From positions 1 to 46,932 of the forward strand of contig JAMIFV010000020.1 in the NCBI GenBank assembly GCA_035906055.1: 46,932 nucleotides of DNA. Direction: 5' to 3'. The notes beneath the pieces were generated by a model. That model did not search any database. It saw only the letters and a program-made list of their open reading frames with translations, and was not told the origin of the DNA. Position 1 is the stretch's first letter, and each line of letters opens with the position of its first letter. The DNA is from JAMIFV01 sp035906055 (GTDB taxonomy: Bacteria; Pseudomonadota; Alphaproteobacteria; Rickettsiales; JABCZZ01). Positions 34,187 to 42,459 of this stretch are shown here, one piece after another. The translations under genes were made by a program, and so were the position numbers.

Positions 34187-36031
34187 TTATAACGTGGCTA
34201 TAAACGCTTCCAGCGCGGCGTTGGTTTCGTCCCATTCGGCCTGCAGCGCGGTGTAGGAATCATTGAGGCGCTTGAGCTGTTTTGCATCGCCATTGCTGGC
34301 GCAGACGGCCAGTTCGTTCTCCATGGCGTCCTTGCGCGCGGCCACATCGGCAAGCTTCGCTTCCAGTGTCGCCAGTTGCTTTTCCTGCGAGGCGCTGCCG
34401 CCGCCTTTTTTCTTTGTATCGGATTTCTGGCTGCGCGCCTCCTGCCGCACCTGCTCACGCTCGCGGCGGCGCTGCTGCACGATCAGATTACGGTAACCGT
34501 CAAGGTCGTCCTCATACGGATGGCACGTGCCGTCCGCCACCAGCCAGAGGCGGTCGGCCACGCATTCCACCAGATGCGGGTCGTGGCTCACCAGAATCAC
34601 CGCGCCGTTGTAATTATTGAGCGCCTGCGTGAGCGCCTCGCGCGCATCGATATCCAGATGGTTCGTCGGTTCGTCCAGCAGCATGATGTGCGGCGCATCG
34701 TGGCTCATGAGGCAGAACAGCAGCCGCGCTTTTTCACCGCCGGAGAGCTCGCCCACTTTGGTATCCGCCTTATGCTTGTCAAAACCGAAATTGCCCAGCA
34801 GCGCCCGGATCTTTGATTGCGGCTTGTCCTTCAGCACATCGCGCATCACCTCGAACGGCGTCTGGTTCACGTCCAGCTCGTCGGTCTGGAACTGCGCGAA
34901 ATAGCCGATCTTCAGTTTGCCGGACTTTAGCAATTGCCCGTGCTGCGGCGCAAGCCTGCCAGAAATGAGTTTTACCAGGGTGGACTTACCGTTACCGTTT
35001 GCGCCCAGCAGCGCGATGCGGTCATCCATGTCGATACGCTGGTTGAGCTTGCGCAGGATAGGCCTGCCCGGTTCGTAGCCCGCTTCCACATCTTCCAGCG
35101 TGATAAGCGGCGACTTTAATTCTTCAGGCTGCGGGAACTCGAACGCCGTCACACGGTCGGCCATCACCGCATCCACAATGTCCATCTTCTCGATCATCTT
35201 CAGGCGGCTCTGCGCCTGCCTTGCCTTGCTGGCCTTGGCCTTGAAGCGGTTGACGAATTCCATCATCTTCGCCTTCTGCTTCTGCTGCTTTTCATGCAGC
35301 GCCTGCTGGCCCAGCATGCGTTCCGCACGGCGGCGCTCGAACTGGTCGTAATTGCCGGTGTAGTTGACCAGCTTCAGGTTTTCCAGATGCAGGATATGCG
35401 TCACCGTCTTGTTGAGTATGTCACGGTCGTGGCTGATGATAATGAAGGTATGTTTGTATTTCTGGAGATAATTCTCCAGCCATACCATCGCTTCAAAGTC
35501 CAGATGGTTCGTCGGCTCGTCGAGCAGCAACAGGTTTGGCTCCACGAACAATGCCGCCGCCAGCGCCACACGGGCGCGCCAGCCACCGGAGATGGAATTG
35601 ATCGGTTCATTCTGCGCCGCTTCACTGAAGCCAAGACCGGAAAGAATGGTCGCCACACGCGCAGGCGCGTCATAGGCACCTATCTGCTCAAGGCGCTCAT
35701 AGATATAGCCGATGCGGTCGGGATCTTCGGTGGTTTCCGCTTCCTTGAGTAGCGCCGCGCGTTCTTTGTGCGAATCCAGCACCACGTCGATGATCGGCGT
35801 ATCGTCGTCCGGCAGGTCCTGCCGCACCATGCCCATAGATGCACCACGGATGAGCGAAATATCGCCGCCGTCCGATTGCAACTCGCCCGATATCAGCTTG
35901 AACAAAGTGGATTTGCCCGTACCGTTCGGCCCCACCAGCCCCACGCGATGCCCGGCGCCTATCGACACATTCACCTTTTCAAGCAATGTGCGCCCCGCGA
36001 TTCGGTAGGTGAGATCAGTGATGGTAAGCAT
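34187..36031 (-). CDS. ABC-F family ATPase
   Basis: This protein is 614 residues from MLTITDL at 36031; an in-frame start 18 bases earlier is less typical. It has two ATP-binding cassettes without membrane helices. Walker A GPNGTGKST and signature SGGWRARVALA are in the first; GANGNGKST and SGGEKARLLFCL in the second, each followed by LLLDEPTNHLD or MLLDEPTNHLD. The linker with FVNRFKAKASKARQAQSRLK is the P-site tRNA interaction motif region. A C-terminal coiled coil (about 540-610) is present. ABC-F proteins act on ribosomes; this layout is close to the YheS/Uup group. Confidence 0.92.
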   Translation of the reverse strand: MLTITDLTYRIAGRTLLEKVNVSIGAGHRVGLVGPNGTGKSTLFKLISGELQSDGGDISLIRGASMGMVRQDLPDDDTPIIDVVLDSHKERAALLKEAETTEDPDRIGYIYERLEQIGAYDAPARVATILSGLGFSEAAQNEPINSISGGWRARVALAAALFVEPNLLLLDEPTNHLDFEAMVWLENYLQKYKHTFIIISHDRDILNKTVTHILHLENLKLVNYTGNYDQFERRRAERMLGQQALHEKQQKQKAKMMEFVNRFKAKASKARQAQSRLKMIEKMDIVDAVMADRVTAFEFPQPEELKSPLITLEDVEAGYEPGRPILRKLNQRIDMDDRIALLGANGNGKSTLVKLISGRLAPQHGQLLKSGKLKIGYFAQFQTDELDVNQTPFEVMRDVLKDKPQSKIRALLGNFGFDKHKADTKVGELSGGEKARLLFCLMSHDAPHIMLLDEPTNHLDIDAREALTQALNNYNGAVILVSHDPHLVECVADRLWLVADGTCHPYEDDLDGYRNLIVQQRRREREQVRQEARSQKSDTKKKGGGSASQEKQLATLEAKLADVAARKDAMENELAVCASNGDAKQLKRLNDSYTALQAEWDETNAALEAFIATL

Positions 36032-36091
36032 GACGAATGCCTGCGCCAAGGTTTAAGAAGCCGCGCACGCTAGTGATTATAGCCCCTGAGG

Positions 36092-36346
36092 TCAATTCCT
36101 ATTCGTGGGATTCTCTGATTTTTCTAGCTTCTTATACGTCTTTTTAAGACATGAAAGTGCCCATGCCAGAGGGATAACTGACAAGAAAAGAAGGAAGAGC
36201 TTGCCTGGCTGAGTCAGCCCCATGGTATCCAGCAGGTTAGTCATATACATTACAAAGGCCACAATGGGCAACAAAAGCAGATACCTAACAAGCCAGTCCA
36301 GCTTCTTTTCTACTACCTCAAGTTTTTTACGGATATCTTCATCCAT
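36092..36346 (-). CDS. Small membrane protein with N-terminal coiled coil
   Basis: I do not recognise this 84-residue protein. A charged helical start (MDEDIRKKLEVVEKKLDWLVRY) is followed by two membrane helices (about 21-40 and 49-66) and a Lys/Glu-rich tail. The ATG is preceded by GGGGA. It lies between the ABC-F gene and the island boundary region. Confidence 0.6.
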   Translation of the reverse strand: MDEDIRKKLEVVEKKLDWLVRYLLLLPIVAFVMYMTNLLDTMGLTQPGKLFLLFLSVIPLAWALSCLKKTYKKLEKSENPTNRN

Positions 36347-36762
36347 ATTTATATTTCCCCTGAAATCGAACAGGCTCTGACATAACGCTGCTTACGTCTA
36401 CATAATTAAACAGAAGAATCAAGCCTACTTACATAAGTGATTATTTTCAGGTCTGCGCCCCCGGCCTCCGCCGGGGCACTTGATTTCTTAAGCGCTGAAG
36501 CGCCAATGGAATCAGGGACTACGACTCACGAAACGATGTTATCTATTTGATAAAAATAGCAGGTATTCAATGTGGGTAACGAATATACCCCCATTTGTAC
36601 CCCAACGATTCAGTCTCCATCCCCAACGGGGATTCGAATAACCTATATAACATAGTACATTATAGACGACAATGAACATTACTAAACAGCCTTAGAAAAA
36701 GCACCTTGCATTAGGCTTTTATATAGAAAATTCACTTAATATATTGATATAATTCAATATTA
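36347..36762. other. Non-coding boundary region before the integrase
   Basis: No supported gene is seen. It contains a strong GC hairpin (36457-36477, GCCCCCGGC...GCCGGGGC) and a small palindrome, ATCCCC-AAC-GGGGAT, at 36619-36633. After this the sequence becomes AT-rich. This is the likely junction between chromosomal backbone and mobile island. An attachment site is expected here, but its direct-repeat partner is not visible in the window. Confidence 0.45.
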
Positions 36763-36791
36763 TTGACATTTCGTGTTTTATTTGCTAAATT
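36763..36791 (+). promoter_or_regulatory. Promoter of the integrase leader
   Basis: A perfect -35 TTGACA (36763-36768) is separated by 17 bases from TAAATT (36786-36791, four of six matches to TATAAT). Transcription would start around 36797-36799, exactly where a terminator-like hairpin begins. Confidence 0.65.
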
Positions 36792-36797
36792 GGCTGT

Positions 36798-36826
36798 GGC
36801 GGCACGTACTTCGTGCTGCCTTTTTT
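36798..36826 (+). terminator. Terminator-like hairpin at the integrase transcript 5' end
   Basis: GGCGGCACG (36798-36806) pairs with CGTGCTGCC (36812-36820, one G-U pair) around TACTT, followed by TTTTTT (36821-36826). It sits between the predicted promoter and the integrase start at 36878. It may attenuate integrase expression, or end an upstream or very short transcript. Confidence 0.75.
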
Positions 36827-36877
36827 ATGCGCTGATTCTGGCGCTCTTTTCCTACAATTATTTCAATGAGGCAAGTT

Positions 36878-37459
36878 ATGGCTGGCAAGCAAGCTAAGCT
36901 GCTGACCGGGTCTATGGTCAGGGCTGTGATGACGTTCGTTCGCAAAAAACGCTACCCCGTCCGGGATGTGACAATGGTGCTGCTATCGGTAAAGGCGGGG
37001 TTAAGGGCTGGGGAGATAGCAAATCTGACCTGGCCTATGGTTCTGGACGCCAAATGCAAGGTGTCTGATGTGGTAGCCCTGCATGATAGGGCGGCTAAGA
37101 AACTATCAGGCAGAATCATCCCCATGAATGCCGAGCTACGCAAATCGCTTGTGAAGCTCCATAAGCAGCAAAAGTACCCTGCTTGGGGGCATGTTATCCT
37201 GAGCGAGCGTAAAACGCCTATGGAGGCTTCCAGCGTCGTGAAATGGTTCAAAGGCATCTATAGCGAACTTTGCTTTGAAGGCTGCAGCTCACATTCTGGC
37301 CGGCGGAGCTTTGTCACCAGTGCAGCCAAAGCTATTCATTTGGTCGGCGGTAGCCTTAAGGACGTACAGCAACTGGCAGGCCACCGCTCACTGGAAACGA
37401 CACAGACGTACATTGAAGGCGACAGCAAAGCCAAACGTAAGCTCATAGACCTGCTTTAA
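36878..37459 (+). CDS. Tyrosine recombinase/integrase, catalytic domain only
   Basis: This integrase is 193 residues from ATG 36878, chosen because GAGG lies 6 bases upstream; the in-frame ATG at 36866 overlaps that site. The R-K-H-R-H-Y set is visible: Arg in VKAGLRAGEIANLTW, a Lys in the beta-hairpin, HSGRR (His and second Arg), the GH in LAGHRSLETT, and the Tyr nucleophile in TQTYIEGD. The usual N-terminal core-binding domain is absent. This short form is common on mobile DNA of alphaproteobacteria. It is the probable mobility gene of the island to its right. Confidence 0.9.
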   Translation: MAGKQAKLLTGSMVRAVMTFVRKKRYPVRDVTMVLLSVKAGLRAGEIANLTWPMVLDAKCKVSDVVALHDRAAKKLSGRIIPMNAELRKSLVKLHKQQKYPAWGHVILSERKTPMEASSVVKWFKGIYSELCFEGCSSHSGRRSFVTSAAKAIHLVGGSLKDVQQLAGHRSLETTQTYIEGDSKAKRKLIDLL

Positions 37460-37540
37460 CCACATATCCCCTGCCCTGTTTTACCCCCACTGCGCCCAGA
37501 ACGCAGCGGAGGCGTTTGTCTTTAATTTATGGAGTAGATT

Positions 37541-37789
37541 ATGGCTGAGAAGAAAGATCCCTACATATCCGTGCAGAAAACCCTCACCAGTAACGGCATG
37601 ATACATACGCCGGGGGTATTTCGTGCCCTAAAGAATGACTATCAAATCAACGGACGGACGCGAAAGCGAGCCGTTAATATCCTAAGCACGGGATATGGCC
37701 TACCAGAGGAAGAAGCCGACAGACTATTAAGCGGCACGATACCCATCGAGATAGATGAGATAGCAGGCACTATCTCCTACAGACTGTGA
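37541..37789 (+). CDS. Hypothetical 82-residue protein paired with papain-like candidate
   Basis: I do not recognise this small basic protein. GGAG precedes the ATG by 7 bases. A segment at about residues 40-62 (RTRKRAVNILSTGYGLPEEEADRLLSG) looks like a helical bundle with two helices and an acidic turn. The C-terminus (IPIEIDEIAGTISYRL) may form a beta hairpin. The next gene's Shine-Dalgarno lies on its stop codon, so the two proteins are probably translated together and may interact, for example as inhibitor or substrate; that is inference. Confidence 0.6.
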   Translation: MAEKKDPYISVQKTLTSNGMIHTPGVFRALKNDYQINGRTRKRAVNILSTGYGLPEEEADRLLSGTIPIEIDEIAGTISYRL

Positions 37790-37797
37790 GGTGCGCC

Positions 37798-38325
37798 ATG
37801 CCAGACCAGCAAGGAAACCTCGATTCACTCTGCGGCGTATACGTCATCATTAACGCCATTAACCTCGTCTATGAAATGCGGCGGCAAGACAGGGTGGTTC
37901 TGTTTAAGGAGCTACTTACCACCTTGAAGAAGGATAAATATCTCAATATCGCGATAATGAGCGGAACCTATAAAAGACATATGAATTTGATGCTCAGCAC
38001 AGCGAAACAGCTCATATATAGGCAGCACAAAGCAATGGTTAAGGTAGAGCCACTTTTCAAGGCAAATAAAGGCGTTGAGGCCAAACAATTCTATAAGAAA
38101 CTGGAGACGTTTTTGGAGCACAAGAACCGAGCAGTCATCATCAATTTGTCAGGTGCTCTTAATCACTGGTCTTGCGTGAAAGAGGTAACGAGAACCTCTC
38201 TGCTGCTGGAAGACTCGTATGGCTACCGCTATGTACGCAAGAGCAGCATCCATATTGGGGCGGATTACAAAGCCCGCCACATTATCACTCCCACCGAATG
38301 CTGGGCGCTTAGCCTGAGCGAATAA
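37798..38325 (+). CDS. Candidate papain-like-fold cysteine peptidase or transferase
   Basis: This protein is 175 residues from ATG 37798, with GAGG over the preceding stop codon; a GTG at 37786 is possible. The pattern NLDSLCGVYVIINAINLV (Cys at 12) is followed by LNHWSCVKEV (His at 123) and LLEDSYGYRY (Asp at 139). This gives the Cys...His...Asp order of papain-like peptidases and transglutaminases, with the closing ITPTECWALSL. No database family is assigned. It may cleave or modify a protein. It sits in the island behind the integrase and the 82-residue gene. Confidence 0.55.
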   Translation: MPDQQGNLDSLCGVYVIINAINLVYEMRRQDRVVLFKELLTTLKKDKYLNIAIMSGTYKRHMNLMLSTAKQLIYRQHKAMVKVEPLFKANKGVEAKQFYKKLETFLEHKNRAVIINLSGALNHWSCVKEVTRTSLLLEDSYGYRYVRKSSIHIGADYKARHIITPTECWALSLSE

Positions 38326-38408
38326 CACCCCTACCACGCAATTTCTGACCGTTTCCCCTTTGGAGAAGCGGCAGGATGCTTTTGTTCATCAACAGCCGAG
38401 GAGACTTT

Positions 38409-38744
38409 ATGCAACTATCAGAACAAACCATCAAAATCCGTGACCTAAATGACCAATTCCGCCGAACAGGCATAGGAGGCACAATAAACGTCACACGAGG
38501 CATTGCCGATATGGCGGTGGATTATGTCTATGCCATTATGCAAATCGTGAAGAAATATGACGAGTTTACCGAGGACAATAATCCACACGGAGAGCATGAC
38601 TTCGGCTCATTCCAATTTCGTGGGGAGCTTTTCTATTGGAAAATCGACTACTACGACCTGCAGTTTCAAGCGCATTCACCAGACCCGACCAATCCAAAGG
38701 TTACAAACCGTGTACTTACGGTTATGCGGGCGGAAGAATACTGA
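38409..38744 (+). CDS. DUF3768 family protein
   Basis: This 112-residue protein runs from ATG 38409 (MQLSEQT), with GAGGAGA upstream. It matches DUF3768 by its signature order: IRDLNDQFRRTGIGGTINVTRG, YDEFTEDNNPHGEHDFGSF, ELFYWKIDYYD, SPDPTNPKVTNRVLTVMRAEEY. The family is frequent on plasmids and integrative elements of alphaproteobacteria; its function is not known. It is the last gene of the plus-strand group behind the integrase. Confidence 0.88.
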   Translation: MQLSEQTIKIRDLNDQFRRTGIGGTINVTRGIADMAVDYVYAIMQIVKKYDEFTEDNNPHGEHDFGSFQFRGELFYWKIDYYDLQFQAHSPDPTNPKVTNRVLTVMRAEEY

Positions 38745-38748
38745 TACG

Positions 38749-39561
38749 TCATCGAGTCATTGAAACGTAATAGCTACCTTCGGCCTTATCCACCCACATT
38801 ATGGAGTAATCTAAAGCCTCCGCTCCTGCATTAGTGTAGAATGCCGCATTACAGAATCGGCTCCTGTCATCAGCATTCACCTGCCTCTGCTGCTTAATAT
38901 CGAGTATCTCAATCCCTACCGTCCTACCAGCTGGTGAGTTCTTTGCAGCATCAATAAGAGTCTGCTTGATTTCTTCACTATCACAACTGGGCAGCACAAG
39001 ATTTTCAGAATGCTGTCTGGCAGACCTCGCTTCCCGCTGGCTGGCTTCTATGACTTTCCCACCTCCATGCTTTATCAATGCAAATAGGCAATAGAGAACT
39101 GCGACTATAATCAGCAAGCCTTGCCAAGCAGGTATGTTTTGCTTTTGCTTAATATAAGCAGCCGTAGGGGCGCTTGGTGCGGTGGCAGGAATGCCTGTGT
39201 CACTAGGGTTTAAAGATGCTTGCTCAGGAGAAAATCCCCATTGCTTTAACGCCGCCTTGGTAAGTTCACTGCTGGGCTCTGCTAAAATCCAACCTTGCTC
39301 TAAATAGTTCCTCGCGGTCATCTGGTTGCCCTTAAAGGCAATCCATATCTGCAGTATCATAAAAAAGAACAGGACTGTGATGTTTGGCAAAATGCTGCAA
39401 ATGACCCAAAACAAAAGGAAAATGCATCCCCAGAGATTAAGTTTTCTAAGGAAAAGCGGCACTCCAAAGCAAGAAAATGCCAACAATGTCCAACTGAAGC
39501 CGCATTTGACGAATTTCACCTCGCCTGTCTTCGGATTTTTGAAAGGTATCATTAGTTTCAT
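38749..39561 (-). CDS. Hypothetical membrane protein
   Basis: I cannot assign this 270-residue protein. After a short Lys-rich start, about three membrane helices occupy residues 22-77. A cytoplasmic-looking helix (MTARNYLEQGWILAEPSSELTKAALKQWG) follows, then a Pro/Ser/Ala linker, a fourth membrane helix (WQGLLIIVAVLYCLFALI, about 146-163), and a C-terminal domain with two Cys. The first part loosely recalls DUF2628-type proteins. AGGAAGG precedes the ATG. It diverges from the XRE/SIR2 pair across a palindromic control region. Confidence 0.55.
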   Translation of the reverse strand: MKLMIPFKNPKTGEVKFVKCGFSWTLLAFSCFGVPLFLRKLNLWGCIFLLFWVICSILPNITVLFFFMILQIWIAFKGNQMTARNYLEQGWILAEPSSELTKAALKQWGFSPEQASLNPSDTGIPATAPSAPTAAYIKQKQNIPAWQGLLIIVAVLYCLFALIKHGGGKVIEASQREARSARQHSENLVLPSCDSEEIKQTLIDAAKNSPAGRTVGIEILDIKQQRQVNADDRSRFCNAAFYTNAGAEALDYSIMWVDKAEGSYYVSMTR

Positions 39562-39584
39562 ATTGGCCTTCCTGCGGATATAAC

Positions 39585-39659
39585 GTGATGACTATAAGTG
39601 GTATCATTTTGTTGAGCAAGGGAAATACCACTTATCGCCTGTGGACTGATAGTCATCAC
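39585..39659. promoter_or_regulatory. Split palindrome between divergent genes
   Basis: The left arm is continuous: GTGATGACTA (39585-39594) then AAGTGGTAT (to 39604). Its complement is split: ATACCACTTAT (39625-39635) and TAGTCATCAC (39650-39659), separated by 14 bases. The arms are perfect. The site lies between the membrane-protein gene and the XRE gene start at 39679, so it is a candidate operator for the XRE protein, or a remnant of a mobile end. Confidence 0.6.
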
Positions 39660-39678
39660 AGCTGAAGAATCCGCCTCT

Positions 39679-39909
39679 ATGGACGAGGCAAAATTACATA
39701 AAATTCGCAAAGCATTAGGCAATCGCATACGCGAACTGCGAAAAGCAAAAGGATTCTCTCAAGAAGAGTTTGCCCATGAGTGCGATTTGCACCGCACTTA
39801 CATGGGAGATATTGAACGCGGGGAGCGGAACGTCTCGCTGGATAATATCGCTATCCTTGCCAATGCACTTGGCATTACAATCAGTGAGTTATTTTCGCAG
39901 ATTAAGTAG
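39679..39909 (+). CDS. XRE-family helix-turn-helix regulator
   Basis: This 76-residue single-domain DNA-binding protein has the Cro/CI helix-turn-helix pattern LGNRIRELRKAKGFSQEEFAHECDLHRTYMGDIERGERNVSLDNIAILANAL. The motif covers almost the whole length. It starts 17 bases before the SIR2 gene on the same strand and probably controls its expression via the upstream palindrome, a layout common for toxic defence effectors. Confidence 0.92.
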   Translation: MDEAKLHKIRKALGNRIRELRKAKGFSQEEFAHECDLHRTYMGDIERGERNVSLDNIAILANALGITISELFSQIK

Positions 39910-39926
39910 TCCAAGTATTCAAGCCT

Positions 39927-40961
39927 ATGTTTACAAAAGAGACAGTAATAATTCTGGGTGCTGGCGCAAGCTGTCACTACGGCTTTCCTACAGGTGAAGG
40001 TCTAATTGATAGAATTATACATAGCATCAAGAAGGTAAAACTTACCTCGACAGGTAAAATAAAAAAACCCGGCTTCTTTACAGACGCTAATACTCTATTC
40101 GATATCCCCGTCTATAAAGAACTCTGTGAAAAACTCGAATATTATGACCCGTTAAGCATAGACGACTTTTTATCGCAATTTACCATGCAGAAAGAAATTG
40201 TAGATGCGGGTAAAACAATGATTGCCTATGAAATATTGCAATCTGAGAATGCTAATTTACTTCAACGATTCGAATCAGCAAAAGCTAAGAAATCTCAAGA
40301 AATATGCCGTAATGAGAATTGGTACAGATATCTTCTACATGCATTGATTAGTAATGCCACTTCTGAGCAATTGGGAAATAACTATTTATCATTAAAAATT
40401 ATTACATTTAATTATGATATCTCTCTAGAATATGCCCTTTATTCGCGGTTTATGAATGCCCCTAAATTCAATCAGACAGCAGCGCCATTTCTGCAAAGGA
40501 TTAGCGATAATATTTTGCATATGTATGGCCAAGTAGGAAAATTTCGTTGGAAAGGCCATGATGGTGACCGAAATGACGACGATTACGGGCACTATAAAGA
40601 TTTAAATGCGCTAAAAATGGCTACAAAATGGAAAGATTCAATTTTTGTTATCGGAGAAGATAGAGGCAGAGCCGAAGCAAATGCAAAACAAGCCAAAGAA
40701 TGGCTTAACAAAGCTGAGAATATCTTCTTTCTAGGATTTGGATTTAATGACGATAATGTTAAGCTGCTTGGTTTGCCGCAATCAGCACACGGTGCTCACA
40801 GATTTTTTTGCACTAATTACGATGGTTCTCCTGAAGGAACAAGAATAGTTAATCAGAAAATTAATGCCTATTTTAATAGACATGCTCTTCAGAAATCAGT
40901 GAACATTTCACCCAAAACTGTGTATCGCGCTTTGGTTGGTGATTTTGTCTTGAATGATTGA
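39927..40961 (+). CDS. SIR2-domain protein, probable NAD-consuming defence effector
   Basis: This 344-residue protein shows the SIR2 fold landmarks: GAGAS at 11-15 (NAD-binding loop), TFNYD at 160-164 with the catalytic Asn, LHMYGQVG with the likely catalytic His at 198, and GFGFND at 270-275. There is no sirtuin zinc module, so it belongs to the defence-type SIR2 group that degrades NAD+ (compare Thoeris ThsA, DSR and SIR2-APAZ). No sensor domain is fused. The gene is AT-rich compared with the backbone. It converges with the STAND locus 26 bases away. Confidence 0.82.
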   Translation: MFTKETVIILGAGASCHYGFPTGEGLIDRIIHSIKKVKLTSTGKIKKPGFFTDANTLFDIPVYKELCEKLEYYDPLSIDDFLSQFTMQKEIVDAGKTMIAYEILQSENANLLQRFESAKAKKSQEICRNENWYRYLLHALISNATSEQLGNNYLSLKIITFNYDISLEYALYSRFMNAPKFNQTAAPFLQRISDNILHMYGQVGKFRWKGHDGDRNDDDYGHYKDLNALKMATKWKDSIFVIGEDRGRAEANAKQAKEWLNKAENIFFLGFGFNDDNVKLLGLPQSAHGAHRFFCTNYDGSPEGTRIVNQKINAYFNRHALQKSVNISPKTVYRALVGDFVLND

Positions 40962-40986
40962 TTACTCACTGATTCAGATTAAGGAC

Positions 40987-42459
40987 TCATGCCGCCTTGG
41001 CGTTTTCATAAAATAGCAAATTTCTTTCAGTATAAACTAATTCACTATAGTCAGATTCGCTTTTCCAAAGTTTCAAAGTAACGTGCCATCCTAGCTTTCG
41101 TCCTAATAAGTTTAAGGCGTTGTGGAGCGCAGTTTCATTTACATTGGTGTAACACCCTATACTTGGCCGCCCCTTGAAAGGATAAAGCGGTGTCCAATTA
41201 TCATTCCAAATCGTCCAAAAACCAAGGTGGCCTGATGAAGTAGTAGCAGTTATCCCATTTTTATCAGAACAGACTGCTACAACTTCATTTGCAATAAATG
41301 GTGCAGGCAAGGCTATTCCTAGCTCCCAATAGTCATTATGCCAAAATCCCATTTGTGTTGGATGCAGATTTAGACACACGGGAACATAACTCCCCTTACT
41401 CCCTTTAACTAAAAAATTTGAAATACCATTATTTTTAATTTTACCGCCAAACGTTATGCAATCTTGTAGCAACCAAATTGCTGATTTTTCACGAAAGAAT
41501 TTGCTATCGCTATCAGGTATATAATCATCACTGAACATGGCTGCATTAATTATGAGTTCCGCATGCTCGTAGCTAGTGAATTTTATGGGTATTCGAGCTG
41601 AAACAATTCTTTTTCCGTCTACACTTAATTGCACTATAGATTTGACCAAAGACTCTAACGTCAAATCATCTAAAAGGTCTTTATCAGAAATGCTAGGTAG
41701 CCAATCGGGTTTTTGGGGGTTCTGTATTGAATACAGGTTACGATTTAGAGGTAGCGTAAAAGATGCATGATACACTGCATCTTGAATAGGCATTTCCCAT
41801 TCACTTACAGCATATGCAAATGTTCTTACATATGCGGATCTATAAACATCACACTGCTTTTGGCTAAACTGGCCTATTATACCTCTCCTATAAGTGCTCG
41901 AATCCGCAAAATGATAGGGAATAGAAGAATGTGGATACTCCCCTGACTTCATAATCTGATTCCACTCAAATGCCCATTGCCTGATGAATGGCAATTCAGT
42001 GTCCTCTTCCAATTCCTTGAGTTCACAAAACATCCCGCCCGGCACCTGAGCACCCTTATTATCGAGAAAATATTTATCAGGGGAAAATGAATCAGGTGGA
42101 GAGCCAGAATGACATGCTTCCCACTCAAGCCCACCTTCTCTAAAGATATTTCGCAGAAGCATTTCTGCAAGAATTGAAGGCTTTGAAACAGACGAAAAAA
42201 CAGCTGTATAATTTGGCAGACTCGCTTTAGGTACCAGCAGCAGAATAGAGAGTCCGGCAACTATTTCGCTTTCTAAGGTTTGATTAGAGAGCCACTTTAA
42301 ATAAATACCTATGGCTTTTTCTTGCAAATCTTTTGATGAAAACAGCACTGCAAACTTTTCTGCTGCTTTCCAACGCACTAGACGAACTGGCCATTTGATG
42401 CGTTCAAGAAGCATCTGGATTACTGAATCTGACAAATCAGTTTGCTCTAATGAAGCCAT
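40987..42459 (-). CDS. Unknown partner protein of the nuclease-STAND gene
   Basis: I do not recognise this 490-residue protein. The N-terminal ~110 residues look like HEAT-type helical repeats (IKWPVRLVRWKAAEKFAVLF, then ESEIVAGLSILLL). The remaining 380 residues are mixed, Trp/Tyr-rich, and without an obvious catalytic motif. Its start overlaps the end of the STAND gene by 13 bases in another frame, implying translational coupling. It may be a separate sensor or regulator, or the detached C-terminal sensor part of a longer STAND protein. It ends 26 bases from the convergent SIR2 gene. Confidence 0.6.
   Translation of the reverse strand: MASLEQTDLSDSVIQMLLERIKWPVRLVRWKAAEKFAVLFSSKDLQEKAIGIYLKWLSNQTLESEIVAGLSILLLVPKASLPNYTAVFSSVSKPSILAEMLLRNIFREGGLEWEACHSGSPPDSFSPDKYFLDNKGAQVPGGMFCELKELEEDTELPFIRQWAFEWNQIMKSGEYPHSSIPYHFADSSTYRRGIIGQFSQKQCDVYRSAYVRTFAYAVSEWEMPIQDAVYHASFTLPLNRNLYSIQNPQKPDWLPSISDKDLLDDLTLESLVKSIVQLSVDGKRIVSARIPIKFTSYEHAELIINAAMFSDDYIPDSDSKFFREKSAIWLLQDCITFGGKIKNNGISNFLVKGSKGSYVPVCLNLHPTQMGFWHNDYWELGIALPAPFIANEVVAVCSDKNGITATTSSGHLGFWTIWNDNWTPLYPFKGRPSIGCYTNVNETALHNALNLLGRKLGWHVTLKLWKSESDYSELVYTERNLLFYENAKAA

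Noticed and set aside
36607..36640. tRNA 3'-end remnant (TTCGAATCCCC on the minus strand) as attachment site
   Set aside because: The complementary 5' T-arm and acceptor stem are absent, and the pairing is explained by a short local palindrome. It is kept only as part of the boundary region.
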